DNA from: Collinsella sp. An307
GTDB lineage: Bacteria > Actinomycetota > Coriobacteriia > Coriobacteriales > Coriobacteriaceae
Assembly: GCF_002161805.1 (NCBI RefSeq)
Contig: NZ_NFIP01000003.1
Coordinates: 46,341 to 110,340 of the forward strand
DNA length: 64,000 nucleotides
Reading direction: 5' to 3'
The translations under genes were made by a program, and so were the position numbers. The notes under the pieces are model-generated. The model was not told the DNA's origin. It did no database searches and saw nothing but the letters and a program-made list of their open reading frames with translations. Positions 34,264 to 43,025 of this stretch are shown piece after piece (the stretch's first letter is position 1; each line of letters starts with the position of its first letter).

Positions 34264-35373
34264 CGCCGCCTCTTGCAGAAGCTCGATGATGGGGAGGTGC
34301 TGCGGGCAGACACCCTCGCACTGACCGCAGGCGATGCAGTCGCTCGCGCGTCCGCTCCCTGCGTCGACGATACTCTGGTAGAGGCTCTTGGGGCTGCTGT
34401 CCTTGGGGTAGCGCCGCGCGATGTTAAGGGCGCGGAACACCTCGGGGATGTTGATGTGCTGCGGGCAGCCGTCGGTGCAGTAGCGGCACGCCGTGCAGGC
34501 GACCTGGGGCATATCGAGCATCTTCTTGACGACCTCGGCAAGAACGGTTTGCTCGTCTGCGGAGAGCGCCTCGAAGTGCGAGAAGGTCTCGATGTTCTCT
34601 GCCATCTGCTGGGGCGTGGACATACCCGACAGGATGGTCATGACGTCGTCGAGCGAGCCCACGTAACGTAGCGCCCACGAGGCAGGCGACGCGCCGGGGC
34701 GCGCAGCGTCGAGCATCGAGGCAAGCTCGGGATCGATGTCGGCGAGCTTGCCACCCTTCACGGGCTCCATCACGATGATGGGAATCTGCCGCTCGCGTAG
34801 GATCTCGTACAGACGTCCCGACTGGACGAGCGGGTTCTCCCAGTCGGCGTAGTTGAGCTGAATCTGGACGAACTCCACCTCGGGGTGACGATCGAGCACC
34901 TCCTCGAGAAGCTCAGGCGTGCCGTGGAACGAGAAGCCAAAGTGACGGATGAGGCCGGCGGCCTTCTTTTCGAGCGCCCAGTCAAAGCAGCCGAAGCGCT
35001 CATAGGTGTCATAGTTCTTGCCGTTCTCCACACTATGGAGCAGGTAGAAATCGAAGTACCCGGCACCGGTGCGCTCGAGTTGTTCGTTAAAGATGCGGTC
35101 GCGATCCTCGGTGCTCTCCATCGCCCAGGCGGGGAGCTTGGTTGCAAGCATAAAGGCGTCGCGCGGGTAACGCTCCACAAGTACCTGCTTGACGGCGTTC
35201 TCGGACGTGCCGCTATGGTAGACGTAGGCGGTGTCGAAGTAGTTGAAACCCGCGACAAGGGAGGCATCGACCATCCCTTTGACAGTTTCGATGTCGATGG
35301 CGCCATCCGTCTCTGGTAGACGCATGAGCCCGAATCCCAGCTTGGGCATCTGCGCGATCTCGGTTGCGTTCAT
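34246..35373 (-). CDS. Aldo/keto reductase with C-terminal 2x[4Fe-4S] domain
   Basis: 375 residues from ATG 35373 (RBS AGAGAGGGAAG). The AKR barrel shows the catalytic set NYFDTAYVYHSG (Asp, Tyr), LATKLPAW (Lys) and YLLHSVENG (His). The C-terminal ~80 residues contain two ferredoxin clusters, CTACRYCTDGCPQHINI and CIACGQCEGVCPQHLPI. These ferredoxin-type AKRs are common in anaerobes; the physiological substrate is unknown. The stop codon lies within a tandem 18-bp repeat. Confidence 0.92.
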   Translation of the reverse strand: MNATEIAQMPKLGFGLMRLPETDGAIDIETVKGMVDASLVAGFNYFDTAYVYHSGTSENAVKQVLVERYPRDAFMLATKLPAWAMESTEDRDRIFNEQLERTGAGYFDFYLLHSVENGKNYDTYERFGCFDWALEKKAAGLIRHFGFSFHGTPELLEEVLDRHPEVEFVQIQLNYADWENPLVQSGRLYEILRERQIPIIVMEPVKGGKLADIDPELASMLDAARPGASPASWALRYVGSLDDVMTILSGMSTPQQMAENIETFSHFEALSADEQTVLAEVVKKMLDMPQVACTACRYCTDGCPQHINIPEVFRALNIARRYPKDSSPKSLYQSIVDAGSGRASDCIACGQCEGVCPQHLPIIELLQEAAERFDS

Positions 35374-35435
35374 GGAGACTTCCCTCTCTTGTGCTACGTA
35401 TCCGATGGTACCCCGCAAACGGCGGGAGCATCGCG

Positions 35436-36350
35436 TCATGACGCGGACGTGTTCCAAGCGATAAACGCCCAGCGCATGATGCGCTCATGGTCGAGCATAT
35501 AGCGGCCCTGCGGTTTGCCCTTTTGGCCGGGTTTTCCCGCGTCGGGGTTCTCGACCATGTGCGCGGCGAGGTAATTCCTGAGTTCGTCGACGCGCCCCTC
35601 GTTGCCGCCTTCGAGCATGCGCGAAAAATCTTGCACACCGTCTTCAAGCGAATCGAAGGTGTCACGCCTTGGCGAGGTGATGTAGCGCACCTCGGGATAG
35701 CGGCCGAGGCCTACGAGGATGTTGAAGGCGTAGACGTAGTCGCGGCTCTCGGTCACCGAGGCGCCGATTGCGGCCATGATGGTGGTGTCGACACGTGGGC
35801 TCGCACCGGTCACGAGCGTGATGCAGCAACGGCGTCGCGCGGATCGGTCGAGCTTGGTGAGCGCATCGGCAAGATCGCGCGTGGCGATAGAGCGGCTCGC
35901 AAAGGCCACATCGACCGACTTGGGCGCAATGCCCGCCGCCTGCCAGTCCTCGTCCCAGGCGAGCAGATGCTCCTCCACAAGGTCGCCAACCCCGTAGTAG
36001 GCGCAGCCATCAGCGAGGACGTCGAGCATGGCGCGCGAGAAGTCGCAGGCAACAACGGGATGTCCCGCCTGCGCGAGCGGGATGGCGAGTGTGCCGCCGC
36101 CACACCCCATGTCGAGCACGCGCTCGCCGGGGCGAAGCGCGGCGAGGTCAAGAAAGTCTTGGGCGTAGGGGTGCGTCTCACGCGGGCGGAAGTGCTTTGC
36201 GCGCCCGTCCCACCAGCTCGGATTGTCGGGGGAGCGCCGCATCGTCTGAAGCGCCTTCCACTCCTCATTCCAGTCGGTGGTGATGAGGGTGGCTTCGGGA
36301 TTAGAGGCGCCCGAGACCCCCTGTGTCCCGTTCTGCTTGTGAAGCGGCAT
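35436..36350 (-). CDS. Class I SAM-dependent methyltransferase
   Basis: 304 residues from ATG 36350. Motif I is [20 protein letters not shown] with [21 protein letters not shown] is the post-I/motif II region. The N-terminal [28 protein letters not shown] is typical of a family of bacterial methyltransferases near metal- or cobalamin-related genes, but the substrate is unknown. The starting ATG at 36350 has GGGAGG 11 bp upstream. Confidence 0.85.
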   Translation of the reverse strand: MPLHKQNGTQGVSGASNPEATLITTDWNEEWKALQTMRRSPDNPSWWDGRAKHFRPRETHPYAQDFLDLAALRPGERVLDMGCGGGTLAIPLAQAGHPVVACDFSRAMLDVLADGCAYYGVGDLVEEHLLAWDEDWQAAGIAPKSVDVAFASRSIATRDLADALTKLDRSARRRCCITLVTGASPRVDTTIMAAIGASVTESRDYVYAFNILVGLGRYPEVRYITSPRRDTFDSLEDGVQDFSRMLEGGNEGRVDELRNYLAAHMVENPDAGKPGQKGKPQGRYMLDHERIMRWAFIAWNTSAS

Positions 36351-36426
36351 GAAACGCACTACCTCCCTGAGGTTGCCACGGTACAATAACCCCGATTATA
36401 AATCGCGAGCGAAAGCGAGCCGCATC

Positions 36427-37791
36427 ATGGCTATCACTCCGCAAGAGATCGCCGAGACCCGTGGCATGGTTGCCGAGCAGAACCTCGACATCCGCACCAT
36501 CACTATGGGCATCTCGCTTATGGGCTGTGCCGACGAGAACCTCGAGCGCATGGCCACCAAGGTCTACGACCACGTGACGTCAACGGCCGAGCACCTGGTC
36601 GAGACGGCAGAGAACCTCCAGCACGAGTACGGTATTCCCATCGTGAACAAGCGCGTGTCGGTCACCCCCGTCGCCCAGATCGCTGCGGCGTGCAAGGACG
36701 AGGACCTGACGCCGCTCGCGCACGCTCTTGACCGCGCGGCCGAAACCCTCGGCATCGACTACCTCGGCGGCTACTCCGCGCTCGTGCACAAGGGCATCGG
36801 CGACGCCGATCGCCGCCTCATGAACTGCATCCCCGAGGCGCTGGCGGCCACGAGCCGCGTGTGCTCGAGCGTGAACGTGGCGAGCCTGCGCGCGGGCATC
36901 AACATGGACGCCGTGCTCAAGGTCGCCGAGATTGTCCGTCGCTCCGCCGAGCTCACTGCCGATGCCGATTCCGTGGGCGCTTCCAAGTTTGTGGTCTTTG
37001 CCAACATGGTGGAGGACTCGCCCTTCATGGCGGGTGCCGTGCACGGCTCCGGCGAGGCAGACGCGGTCATCAACGTGGGCGTTTCCGGCCCCGGCGTCAT
37101 GGCTGCCGCGCTCGAGGAGCTTCCCGAGAGCGCGAGCATGATGGAGGTCGCCGAGAAGATCAAGCAGACCGCCTTCAAGATCACCCGCGCGGGCGAGCTC
37201 ATGAGCCGCGAGGCCGCGCGCCGCCTGGGCGTGGAGAAGGGCATCGTCGACCTGTCGCTCGCGCCTACGCCTGCCATCGGCGACTCGGTTGCGCGCATCC
37301 TGGAGATCATCGGCGTCGGCACCTGCGGTGGCCCGGGCACCACGGCCGCGCTTGCCCTCTTGAACGACTGCGTCAAGAAGGGTGGCGTCATGGCAACGTC
37401 GAGCGTCGGCGGTCTTTCGGGCGCCTTCATCCCCGTGTCTGAGGATGCGGGCATGATCGCCGCCGCCGAGGCCGGCGCGCTCACGCTCGAGAAGCTCGAG
37501 GCCATGACCTGCGTCTGCTCAGTTGGTCTCGACATGATCGCCATCCCCGGCGACACGAGCGTGGAGACCATCGCCGGCATCATCGCCGACGAGATGGCCA
37601 TCGGCGTTATCAACAACAAGACCACCGCGGTGCGCATCATCCCGGCCATCGGCAAGGGCGTGGGCGAGTCCGTTGAGTACGGCGGTCTTTTTGGTCGCGC
37701 ACCCATCATGCCGGTCAACAGTCATGCGGGCACCGTGTTTGCCCACCGTGGCGGCCGCTTCCCGGCACCGCTGAACTCGCTTAAGAACTAG
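36427..37791 (+). CDS. PFL-family (DUF711/UPF0210) protein
   Basis: 454 residues from ATG 36427. It matches the UPF0210 family ([34 protein letters not shown] and the [21 protein letters not shown]-terminus). The fold is distantly related to glycyl radical pyruvate formate-lyase, but the family has no assigned reaction. In many bacteria an ACT-domain gene (UPF0237) lies directly upstream; here it is absent and a methyltransferase gene diverges instead. Confidence 0.9.
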   Translation: MAITPQEIAETRGMVAEQNLDIRTITMGISLMGCADENLERMATKVYDHVTSTAEHLVETAENLQHEYGIPIVNKRVSVTPVAQIAAACKDEDLTPLAHALDRAAETLGIDYLGGYSALVHKGIGDADRRLMNCIPEALAATSRVCSSVNVASLRAGINMDAVLKVAEIVRRSAELTADADSVGASKFVVFANMVEDSPFMAGAVHGSGEADAVINVGVSGPGVMAAALEELPESASMMEVAEKIKQTAFKITRAGELMSREAARRLGVEKGIVDLSLAPTPAIGDSVARILEIIGVGTCGGPGTTAALALLNDCVKKGGVMATSSVGGLSGAFIPVSEDAGMIAAAEAGALTLEKLEAMTCVCSVGLDMIAIPGDTSVETIAGIIADEMAIGVINNKTTAVRIIPAIGKGVGESVEYGGLFGRAPIMPVNSHAGTVFAHRGGRFPAPLNSLKN

Positions 37792-37852
37792 GGGGTTCCA
37801 TCTTAGGACGGTGCGCTGCAAGCGCCACCGGGGCCAATCATATTCCGTATCG

Positions 37853-37880
37853 AACGGCCGCCTTGCCAGAGGCGGCCGTT
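37853..37880 (+). terminator. Rho-independent terminator after DUF711 gene
   Basis: Perfect 11-bp stem AACGGCCGCCT / AGGCGGCCGTT with a 6-nt loop, followed by a short T-rich stretch. Confidence 0.7.
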
Positions 37881-38057
37881 TCCGTATACGCGTGAGGTTT
37901 TGCCCATAGCACCCGGTACGGCGCAGCTCCTCGACGTTGGAATTGGGCGATTTGACCATCTTGGCAGAAGCGAATGTGACTAGCTTGGGGTGCTCGCCGA
38001 TGGGATATTATGCGTCAGTTATAATATGAAAATAAATAATGAAAAACATTAAATAGT

Positions 38058-38066
38058 TGCTATAAT
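38058..38066 (+). promoter_or_regulatory. Extended -10 promoter for DUF2975/XRE pair
   Basis: TGCTATAAT is a consensus TATAAT with the extended TGn. It lies in an AT-rich stretch (38008-38090) unlike the GC-rich surroundings and 30 bp before the DUF2975 ATG. No clear -35 is needed for an extended -10. Confidence 0.6.
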
Positions 38067-38095
38067 CAAATTGAACATAGGCGGAAGGAGGAGTC

Positions 38096-38731
38096 ATGAC
38101 GACGAGCAACCTATTCGGGACCATGCATGTTGAGGAAGAGGTGCGCAAGCGCGTGCTCGTGCGCATTCGCCAAGCCTCGCGCATTGCAGCCGTGATATGC
38201 GCAGCAGGGGCAGTCCTTTGTTGTATGAGAGTCCTGCTGCCGGTCGTGAAGATGACGCAGGCGCTGTTGACCTCTTCGGGTGTTTCACTCGATGAGACGG
38301 CGGACGGAAATCGTGTCATCTTTATCGCCTCTCCTGTGATTGAGATATGGGATACGAACGGGCTTCTCGTTGGGGCACTCCATATCCCCGACTCGTTGGA
38401 GGCCTTGCTCGCAACGGCTGGATTGATTGTTGCGGCGCTTCTGTTTGCCGACATTTCTCGCACCGGCAGGCCGTTTGAGAAAAAAGCAGAGCGAAGGCTG
38501 AGACTTATCGGCATCACCTGTCTTCTGGTGGCGATTGTGCCCTCTGTAGTTGGTGGATTGTATATCACGCTTAATTACGGGCAATTCGATTTGGGCCTTT
38601 TGATAGCAGAGGGCGCCATACCGCGGGCTCAGCATTTTGCCATCGGTGTATTGGGCATCTTGATCCTTACCTTTGCACCTATCATTACGTACGGACAGAT
38701 TCTGCAACGGCAGGACGACACCTTACTGTAG
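38096..38731 (+). CDS. DUF2975-family membrane protein
   Basis: 211 residues, four membrane helices. RBS GGAAGGAGGAG precedes ATG 38096. The middle FADISRTGRPFEKKAERRLRL, a short cytoplasmic segment between helices, is the signature of DUF2975 proteins, which travel with a small XRE regulator; here that gene starts 10 bp after the stop. They are thought to sense and relay a signal to the HTH partner, with function unproved. Confidence 0.85.
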   Translation: MTTSNLFGTMHVEEEVRKRVLVRIRQASRIAAVICAAGAVLCCMRVLLPVVKMTQALLTSSGVSLDETADGNRVIFIASPVIEIWDTNGLLVGALHIPDSLEALLATAGLIVAALLFADISRTGRPFEKKAERRLRLIGITCLLVAIVPSVVGGLYITLNYGQFDLGLLIAEGAIPRAQHFAIGVLGILILTFAPIITYGQILQRQDDTLL

Positions 38732-38740
38732 GGGACAGCC

Positions 38741-39109
38741 ATGATTGTTATGAGACTCGATCGCATGCTTGCAGACCGCAAAGTGTCATCTAAAGAGCTT
38801 GCGGAGCGCATTGGGATATCGCCCGTGAACATATCGCGCATCAAGACGGGAAAGATCAACGCAATCCGGTTCTCGACGCTCGAGGCAATATGCGAGGTGC
38901 TTCGCTGCCAACCGGGGGATCTGCTCGAGTTCATCCCCGACGCCGAGGTTGCCAGTGTGCTCGGTATCGCAGCGCCTCACACGGAGGCGGCGCGCGTTCA
39001 AGCAACTGGGCTTGTGGTAGAAGGACCTGAGGCGGAGGGTACCGCCACGGGCGTTGTCCACGGCGATGCGGCAGGACCTTCTGCCGACATCGGTCTTGCG
39101 GGGGCATAA
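38741..39109 (+). CDS. XRE-type helix-turn-helix regulator (YozG-like)
   Basis: 122 residues. The first 65 form a small Cro/C1 HTH (KVSSKELAERIGISPVNISR, KINAIRFSTLEAICEVL, CQPGDLLEF), matching the short regulators paired with DUF2975. The C-terminal ~50 residues are an extra Gly/Ala-rich tail without known function. The start MIVMRL overlaps two possible ATGs (38741, 38750). It is predicted to control its own operon. Confidence 0.88.
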   Translation: MIVMRLDRMLADRKVSSKELAERIGISPVNISRIKTGKINAIRFSTLEAICEVLRCQPGDLLEFIPDAEVASVLGIAAPHTEAARVQATGLVVEGPEAEGTATGVVHGDAAGPSADIGLAGA

Positions 39110-39125
39110 GCGCGAGCGGGGCGCG

Positions 39126-41405
39126 CTAGTCCACGGTGATGAACTGGTCCGCGATGTCGCGGTCCGACTGCTGGTTGTAGCGAGAGCGAACCCACGTGAG
39201 GACGCCCGCCTGCGAGAGGACGCGTTCATTCTCCGGCGTGTCGGCGATGCTTGCTATCGCCTTGTCTGCAAGCGGCAGGAACTCCCAATCGACAAGGGCG
39301 ACGTGGCGCTTGAGGTGCTTGTCGCGAATCGCGCTCTTTACCAGTGATTTGACAGCGCCGCCATCGTTTGCATCACCGCCTTCGCGGAGGTAGCCGCGCC
39401 ACGACGCTGCAAAGTCCTGTGCCAGGTCGCCCCACGGTCGCGTAATGTAGCCCGAGGTTACCATGTATGCGTTCCAGCGGAGATGCTCGAGTTGGCCAAC
39501 GAGGTCCTGCAGGGTTGCACGGTCCTCATCGGTGGGCATGTCGTGCCCGCTGCGCGCGGCAAGGGCCTGCGCCTGCTCGTTCCAGAACAGACGCTCTGCA
39601 CCGATGAAGTCGGCAGTGGCGCGGCTCGATTCGCGGTCGTAGAGGGTGAGTGCGGGGTCATTCCAGGCGTTTTGCGCGCGCGAGAGATAGGGCTCGTTGG
39701 CGGCATCGTCGAACAAATCGGGCTTGGCGGAGCTGTCCGCATAGCGGAGGTTCACCATCATGGCGCGGCGGTCGATAGAGCGGTGGAGCACCAGGCTCGA
39801 TTGCATGCAGTCGGCGGTACTTCCGTAGATGAGAACGCGTTTGAGGTCCTCGGCATGCGCGCGCTCGCGCCCGCCGTAGCTGTTTTCCCATACAAAGCCG
39901 GGGTGCTCCGACTCGTCAAACTGCACATATACCGGTCTTATAGCCGGGCAGCGCCGCTCGAGCGTACGATGCCAGACCTCACGCTGGGAGGGCGCGCGCC
40001 CCTCGTCTGGCTCGGTGTTGATCACCAGCGTGACGCCGCCGGCGTCAAGCGGCGTCTGTTCGATCATGTCGAGCTTGCTGGAGAAGAAGGCAAACGTGGC
40101 GGGCGGCGTGAGACGCGGCTGCTGCTCAGCGGATTCGCTCGAGATGGTGGTCGCATCAAGTCCATCGGGGAAGAGCGCGGGGTACGCGCGCCTGAGGCGG
40201 CGCTCTATGCGGCCAGCCTTGGCGCTCGCGATGGCGATATGGGGCTGCCGCGGCTGCGCGGCAAGGTCGTCGCCTACCAAAAGCGCCTGACCGTTGCGCA
40301 CGAGGTAGACGATGGTGAGCACCATGCGCTCGACGTCGTTGCCCATGACCATAGCCGTGAGAGGGTGGATGCCGATGCCAATATCGGCGCCCTGCGGCGG
40401 CAGGAGCTGGCGGACGAGCTGGCGCACCCTGATTTCCTCGACGCTATAGGAATAGAGGTCAGAGGGGTTATCGATGCCGCGCGGACTGCTGGGCGCATCG
40501 CTCGCGGGCTCCGCGCCGTCAAGGGCGCGCTCCCAGTCCTCGTCGCGCCACGAGGCCGCGCGGTCGGGATGATAGAGCGCAACGGTGACGCGACCGTTGC
40601 GAAAGACGGCGATGTATATCGACCGCTCACGCCCGCGCTTTTGCGTCTTGCCAGATGCTTTGCCAAGGTGACGTGCGATGGAGGCAAGCTCCTGCAGGGC
40701 GCGCTCGCGATCAGTTGCCTCGGTATGGCCGGCGGCGGAGATGCGCCAGGTCGCATGGGAGGGGTCATCCCCGCTCAGGCGGAAGATGATGGCTGGCGGG
40801 GTGGACGTCGCGCTCTCGCTCGCGCCGGTGATGAAGCGCTCGGCGTGTACCGCCATGGGTTCGCTCGCGTGCACGATGAGGACGTCGCCAAAATGCCCCT
40901 GCGTAAGGCTTAGGTGCGTCGAGAATCCGGTGAACAGCGTGAGGGCGAATTCCGCGGTAAGGGCGAGCGACAGGAGATTGCCAAGTTCAAAGAGTGCGTG
41001 CAAGGCGAAATGCCCCGGGTTGGCGGCAATCCAGGCGAGGCCAGCGGCGTCTCCTGCTGCATCGGGGAACAGGGCAAAACCGTTGCCACCCAGAAACGCC
41101 GCCCCTGCCATGCCGAGTGAGGTGAGTGCGGCGGTCGCCGAGGTGGCAAACGAGGAGAGGAGACTGGCGCCGGCAGCATCGGTCTCAAACAGGAGCTGCT
41201 TGGCAAAGCAGATAAGGGCGACGGCGATGAAGGTGGCGACAAACACCCGCGGCCGCCTGCCGTGGTCGAGCCGGTCATGCAAGAGATACACCGCTCCGAC
41301 AACGATCGCAAGCGCCACTGCCGTGCCTAATACGGTCCCGATAATCGGCAGATTGTCCACAGTAAACCCCCACCTTGAGAAATACGCTTGCATCGCACGG
41401 CGCAT
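39126..41405 (-). CDS. Multi-pass membrane protein with C-terminal RyR-like domain
   Basis: 759 residues. Four to five N-terminal hydrophobic helices (e.g. IIGTVLGTAVALAIVVGAVY and FVATFIAVALICFAKQLLF) lead into GDVLIVHASEPMAVHAERFI, which looks like a nucleotide-binding Rossmann start as in TrkA-N. The long soluble part has repeated nucleotide-fold strands. Residues about 600-660 (AERLFWNEQAQALAARSG... LEHLRWNAYMVTSGY) match the bacterial RyR domain pattern (E-x-x-R-W-x-x-x). RyR domains with TrkA-like parts are predicted to take part in nucleotide-derived signalling or ion control. Membrane plus RyR architecture suggests a sensor or effector at the membrane; exact role unknown. Start ATG 41405 has only a weak RBS. 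Confidence 0.7.
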   Translation of the reverse strand: MRRAMQAYFSRWGFTVDNLPIIGTVLGTAVALAIVVGAVYLLHDRLDHGRRPRVFVATFIAVALICFAKQLLFETDAAGASLLSSFATSATAALTSLGMAGAAFLGGNGFALFPDAAGDAAGLAWIAANPGHFALHALFELGNLLSLALTAEFALTLFTGFSTHLSLTQGHFGDVLIVHASEPMAVHAERFITGASESATSTPPAIIFRLSGDDPSHATWRISAAGHTEATDRERALQELASIARHLGKASGKTQKRGRERSIYIAVFRNGRVTVALYHPDRAASWRDEDWERALDGAEPASDAPSSPRGIDNPSDLYSYSVEEIRVRQLVRQLLPPQGADIGIGIHPLTAMVMGNDVERMVLTIVYLVRNGQALLVGDDLAAQPRQPHIAIASAKAGRIERRLRRAYPALFPDGLDATTISSESAEQQPRLTPPATFAFFSSKLDMIEQTPLDAGGVTLVINTEPDEGRAPSQREVWHRTLERRCPAIRPVYVQFDESEHPGFVWENSYGGRERAHAEDLKRVLIYGSTADCMQSSLVLHRSIDRRAMMVNLRYADSSAKPDLFDDAANEPYLSRAQNAWNDPALTLYDRESSRATADFIGAERLFWNEQAQALAARSGHDMPTDEDRATLQDLVGQLEHLRWNAYMVTSGYITRPWGDLAQDFAASWRGYLREGGDANDGGAVKSLVKSAIRDKHLKRHVALVDWEFLPLADKAIASIADTPENERVLSQAGVLTWVRSRYNQQSDRDIADQFITVD

Positions 41406-41482
41406 CGCAGCACACCGTTCCCGTCAGATAGCTCTATCTTACGCGCTTGCCTACTGTCTGTCCGCCATACGACCCATATAGC

Positions 41483-41515
41483 AAAACGCCCGCTCACCGA
41501 GAAGGTGGGCGGGCG
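41483..41515 (-). terminator. Terminator of tRNA-Glu
   Basis: On the minus strand CGCCCGCCCACC pairs with GGTGAGCGGGCG (one wobble) and is followed by TTTT. It lies just after the tRNA gene. Confidence 0.8.
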
Positions 41516-41529
41516 CTGAACGTCGAGGG

Positions 41530-41603
41530 TGCCCCCAGCGGGATTCGAACCCGCGATATCCACCTTGAAAGGGTGGCGTCCTAGGCCGCTAGACGATGGG
41601 GAC
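41530..41603 (-). tRNA. tRNA-Glu(UUC)
   Basis: Cloverleaf on the minus strand: acceptor GTCCCCA/TGGGGGC, D-arm with GCGGCC, anticodon stem CCACC/GGTGG with loop containing TTC, T-arm GCGGGTTCGAATCCCGC. Discriminator is A; no CCA is encoded. Confidence 0.95.
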
Positions 41604-41656
41604 AGGGAATCTGAGTATACCAGAGCGCGCGAGCAGGGCAAGCGCGGCAATTGAAC

Positions 41657-42442
41657 CTACGCGACCGTCTCACCGAGCGCGGCGGCGATGCGGGCGGCAT
41701 GGCGCTCGGCGGGGGAGAGCCGCTGGCGTGCCGAGAGGATGGTGTGCGTGCGGCAGTAATCGGTGCAGAGGTCGCAGCCGGCGCAAGCGTCTGCTTCGAT
41801 GGTGCAGGTAGGCGGTGTGAACGAGAGTGCCGGACATCCGGTTATCTGGTTGCAGCGCTGGCAGCCCATGCAGGCAAAGGTGTTCACCTCGGCGGGCTCA
41901 AAGGCGTCGCGCATGAGCTGGGCGCAGGGCGAGACGAAGATGAGAGCATGCACGCCGGGTGCATCGAGCGCCTCAAACACAGCGCCCGAGCTCGCGAGGG
42001 TGTCAAAGGGGTCGAGCGCGCGCACGTCGGCGCAGCCAAGTGCGCGGGCACGGTCAGCAAGGGTGGCAAGCGCGCCCTCGGCAAGCGAGGCCTTGCTCGA
42101 GGCGAGCACCACGAGCAGTACTGTCTCGCCCTCGCGCGCCAAATGATCGAGCGAGCCGGCGGCGTCGTCTGCCAAAAGGGCCCGATCGGTCACAAAGTGC
42201 GCGCAGACGCGAGCGGGCGTATCCTCGTCGCCGGTGGGAACCTGCTGGCGGTAGCGGGGAAGGAGCGCCGCCTCGCCCCCGGGGCAGGTGGTTGCAGCCG
42301 GGTGCAGAGGGCCCACGGCGGCGCATCCGGCGTCTCCGCAGAACACGCGCCCTCGCCCGCGGCCAACGGCGTCTTTCACCACCACAAAGGCCGCGCGATG
42401 GGGGCATCCTGGGCAGGCAATGCCCGTCTGGGGCTTATGCAT
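41657..42442 (-). CDS. Short IorA-like iron-sulfur protein
   Basis: 261 residues from ATG 42442. The start MHKPQTGIACPGCPHRAAFV matches the GCPHR loop of the thiamine-diphosphate half of indolepyruvate:ferredoxin oxidoreductase alpha subunit, and GDAGCAAVGPL its GD-x-GC-x-x-x-G loop. The usual ~590-residue IorA is much longer, so most TPP and pyrimidine-binding domain is missing. The C-terminal half has CMGCQRCNQITGCPAL and CAGCDLCTDYC, two ferredoxin-type clusters. It may be an electron-carrier or a vestigial subunit. It overlaps the FKBP gene by 8 bp. Confidence 0.75.
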   Translation of the reverse strand: MHKPQTGIACPGCPHRAAFVVVKDAVGRGRGRVFCGDAGCAAVGPLHPAATTCPGGEAALLPRYRQQVPTGDEDTPARVCAHFVTDRALLADDAAGSLDHLAREGETVLLVVLASSKASLAEGALATLADRARALGCADVRALDPFDTLASSGAVFEALDAPGVHALIFVSPCAQLMRDAFEPAEVNTFACMGCQRCNQITGCPALSFTPPTCTIEADACAGCDLCTDYCRTHTILSARQRLSPAERHAARIAAALGETVA

Positions 42443-42896
42443 GGGGATCGTCCTTTCCGTCAACGGGCTCGCGCGAGATGAGCTCGAGGTCAAAGGTGAG
42501 CTTGCAGCCGGCCATGGGGTGGTTGAAGTCAAATACCGTCTCGCCGTCATCCTGAACGCGCACGACGCGTGCGAGCCGCTGCTCGCCCTCGCCGTTCATA
42601 AGGTAGATGAGCTGGCCCACCACAAGGTCGTCGTAGTTGGGAATCTCGACCGTCGGCATGGTGTAGAGGAGCTCCGGGCGGCGCTCGCCGTAGGCTTCAC
42701 GCGGCTCAAGCGTGACGGTCTTCTTCTCGCCGGGTATCATGCCGGCGACGGCGGCCTCAAAGCCGGGAACGACCTCGTGGGCGCCCTCGATATAGGTAAG
42801 CGGCGCGCAGCCCTCGGTGGTGTCAAAAACCCCGCCGTCCTCAAACCGCCCGGTGTAGTGGACGGTCACTTTGTTGGTAAGGGAGAAGTTCGCCAT
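42435..42896 (-). CDS. FKBP-type (SlyD-like) peptidyl-prolyl isomerase
   Basis: 153 residues from ATG 42896 (RBS GAGGAG). FKBP core (VTVHYTGRFEDGGVFDTTEG, EVVPGFEAAVAGMIPGEK) with an inserted IF-type flap (GQLIYLMNGEGEQRLARVV) as in SlyD, ending FDFNHPMAGCKLTFDLEL. It lacks the His-rich metal-binding tail of E. coli SlyD. It folds proteins and, in SlyD-like forms, can pass nickel. Confidence 0.92.
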   Translation of the reverse strand: MANFSLTNKVTVHYTGRFEDGGVFDTTEGCAPLTYIEGAHEVVPGFEAAVAGMIPGEKKTVTLEPREAYGERRPELLYTMPTVEIPNYDDLVVGQLIYLMNGEGEQRLARVVRVQDDGETVFDFNHPMAGCKLTFDLELISREPVDGKDDPHA

Positions 42897-43025
42897 CGTG
42901 CTCCTCGGTTGCAAATCATTGCCGGTAACTTATCCACTATAGCCCAAAGCAGGGCTTCTCCGCGCGAGGACCGAAGCATCGCAACGCAGGGGGTGGGGCC
43001 GCGGCGTGCGGCGGACGAGGTTGCG

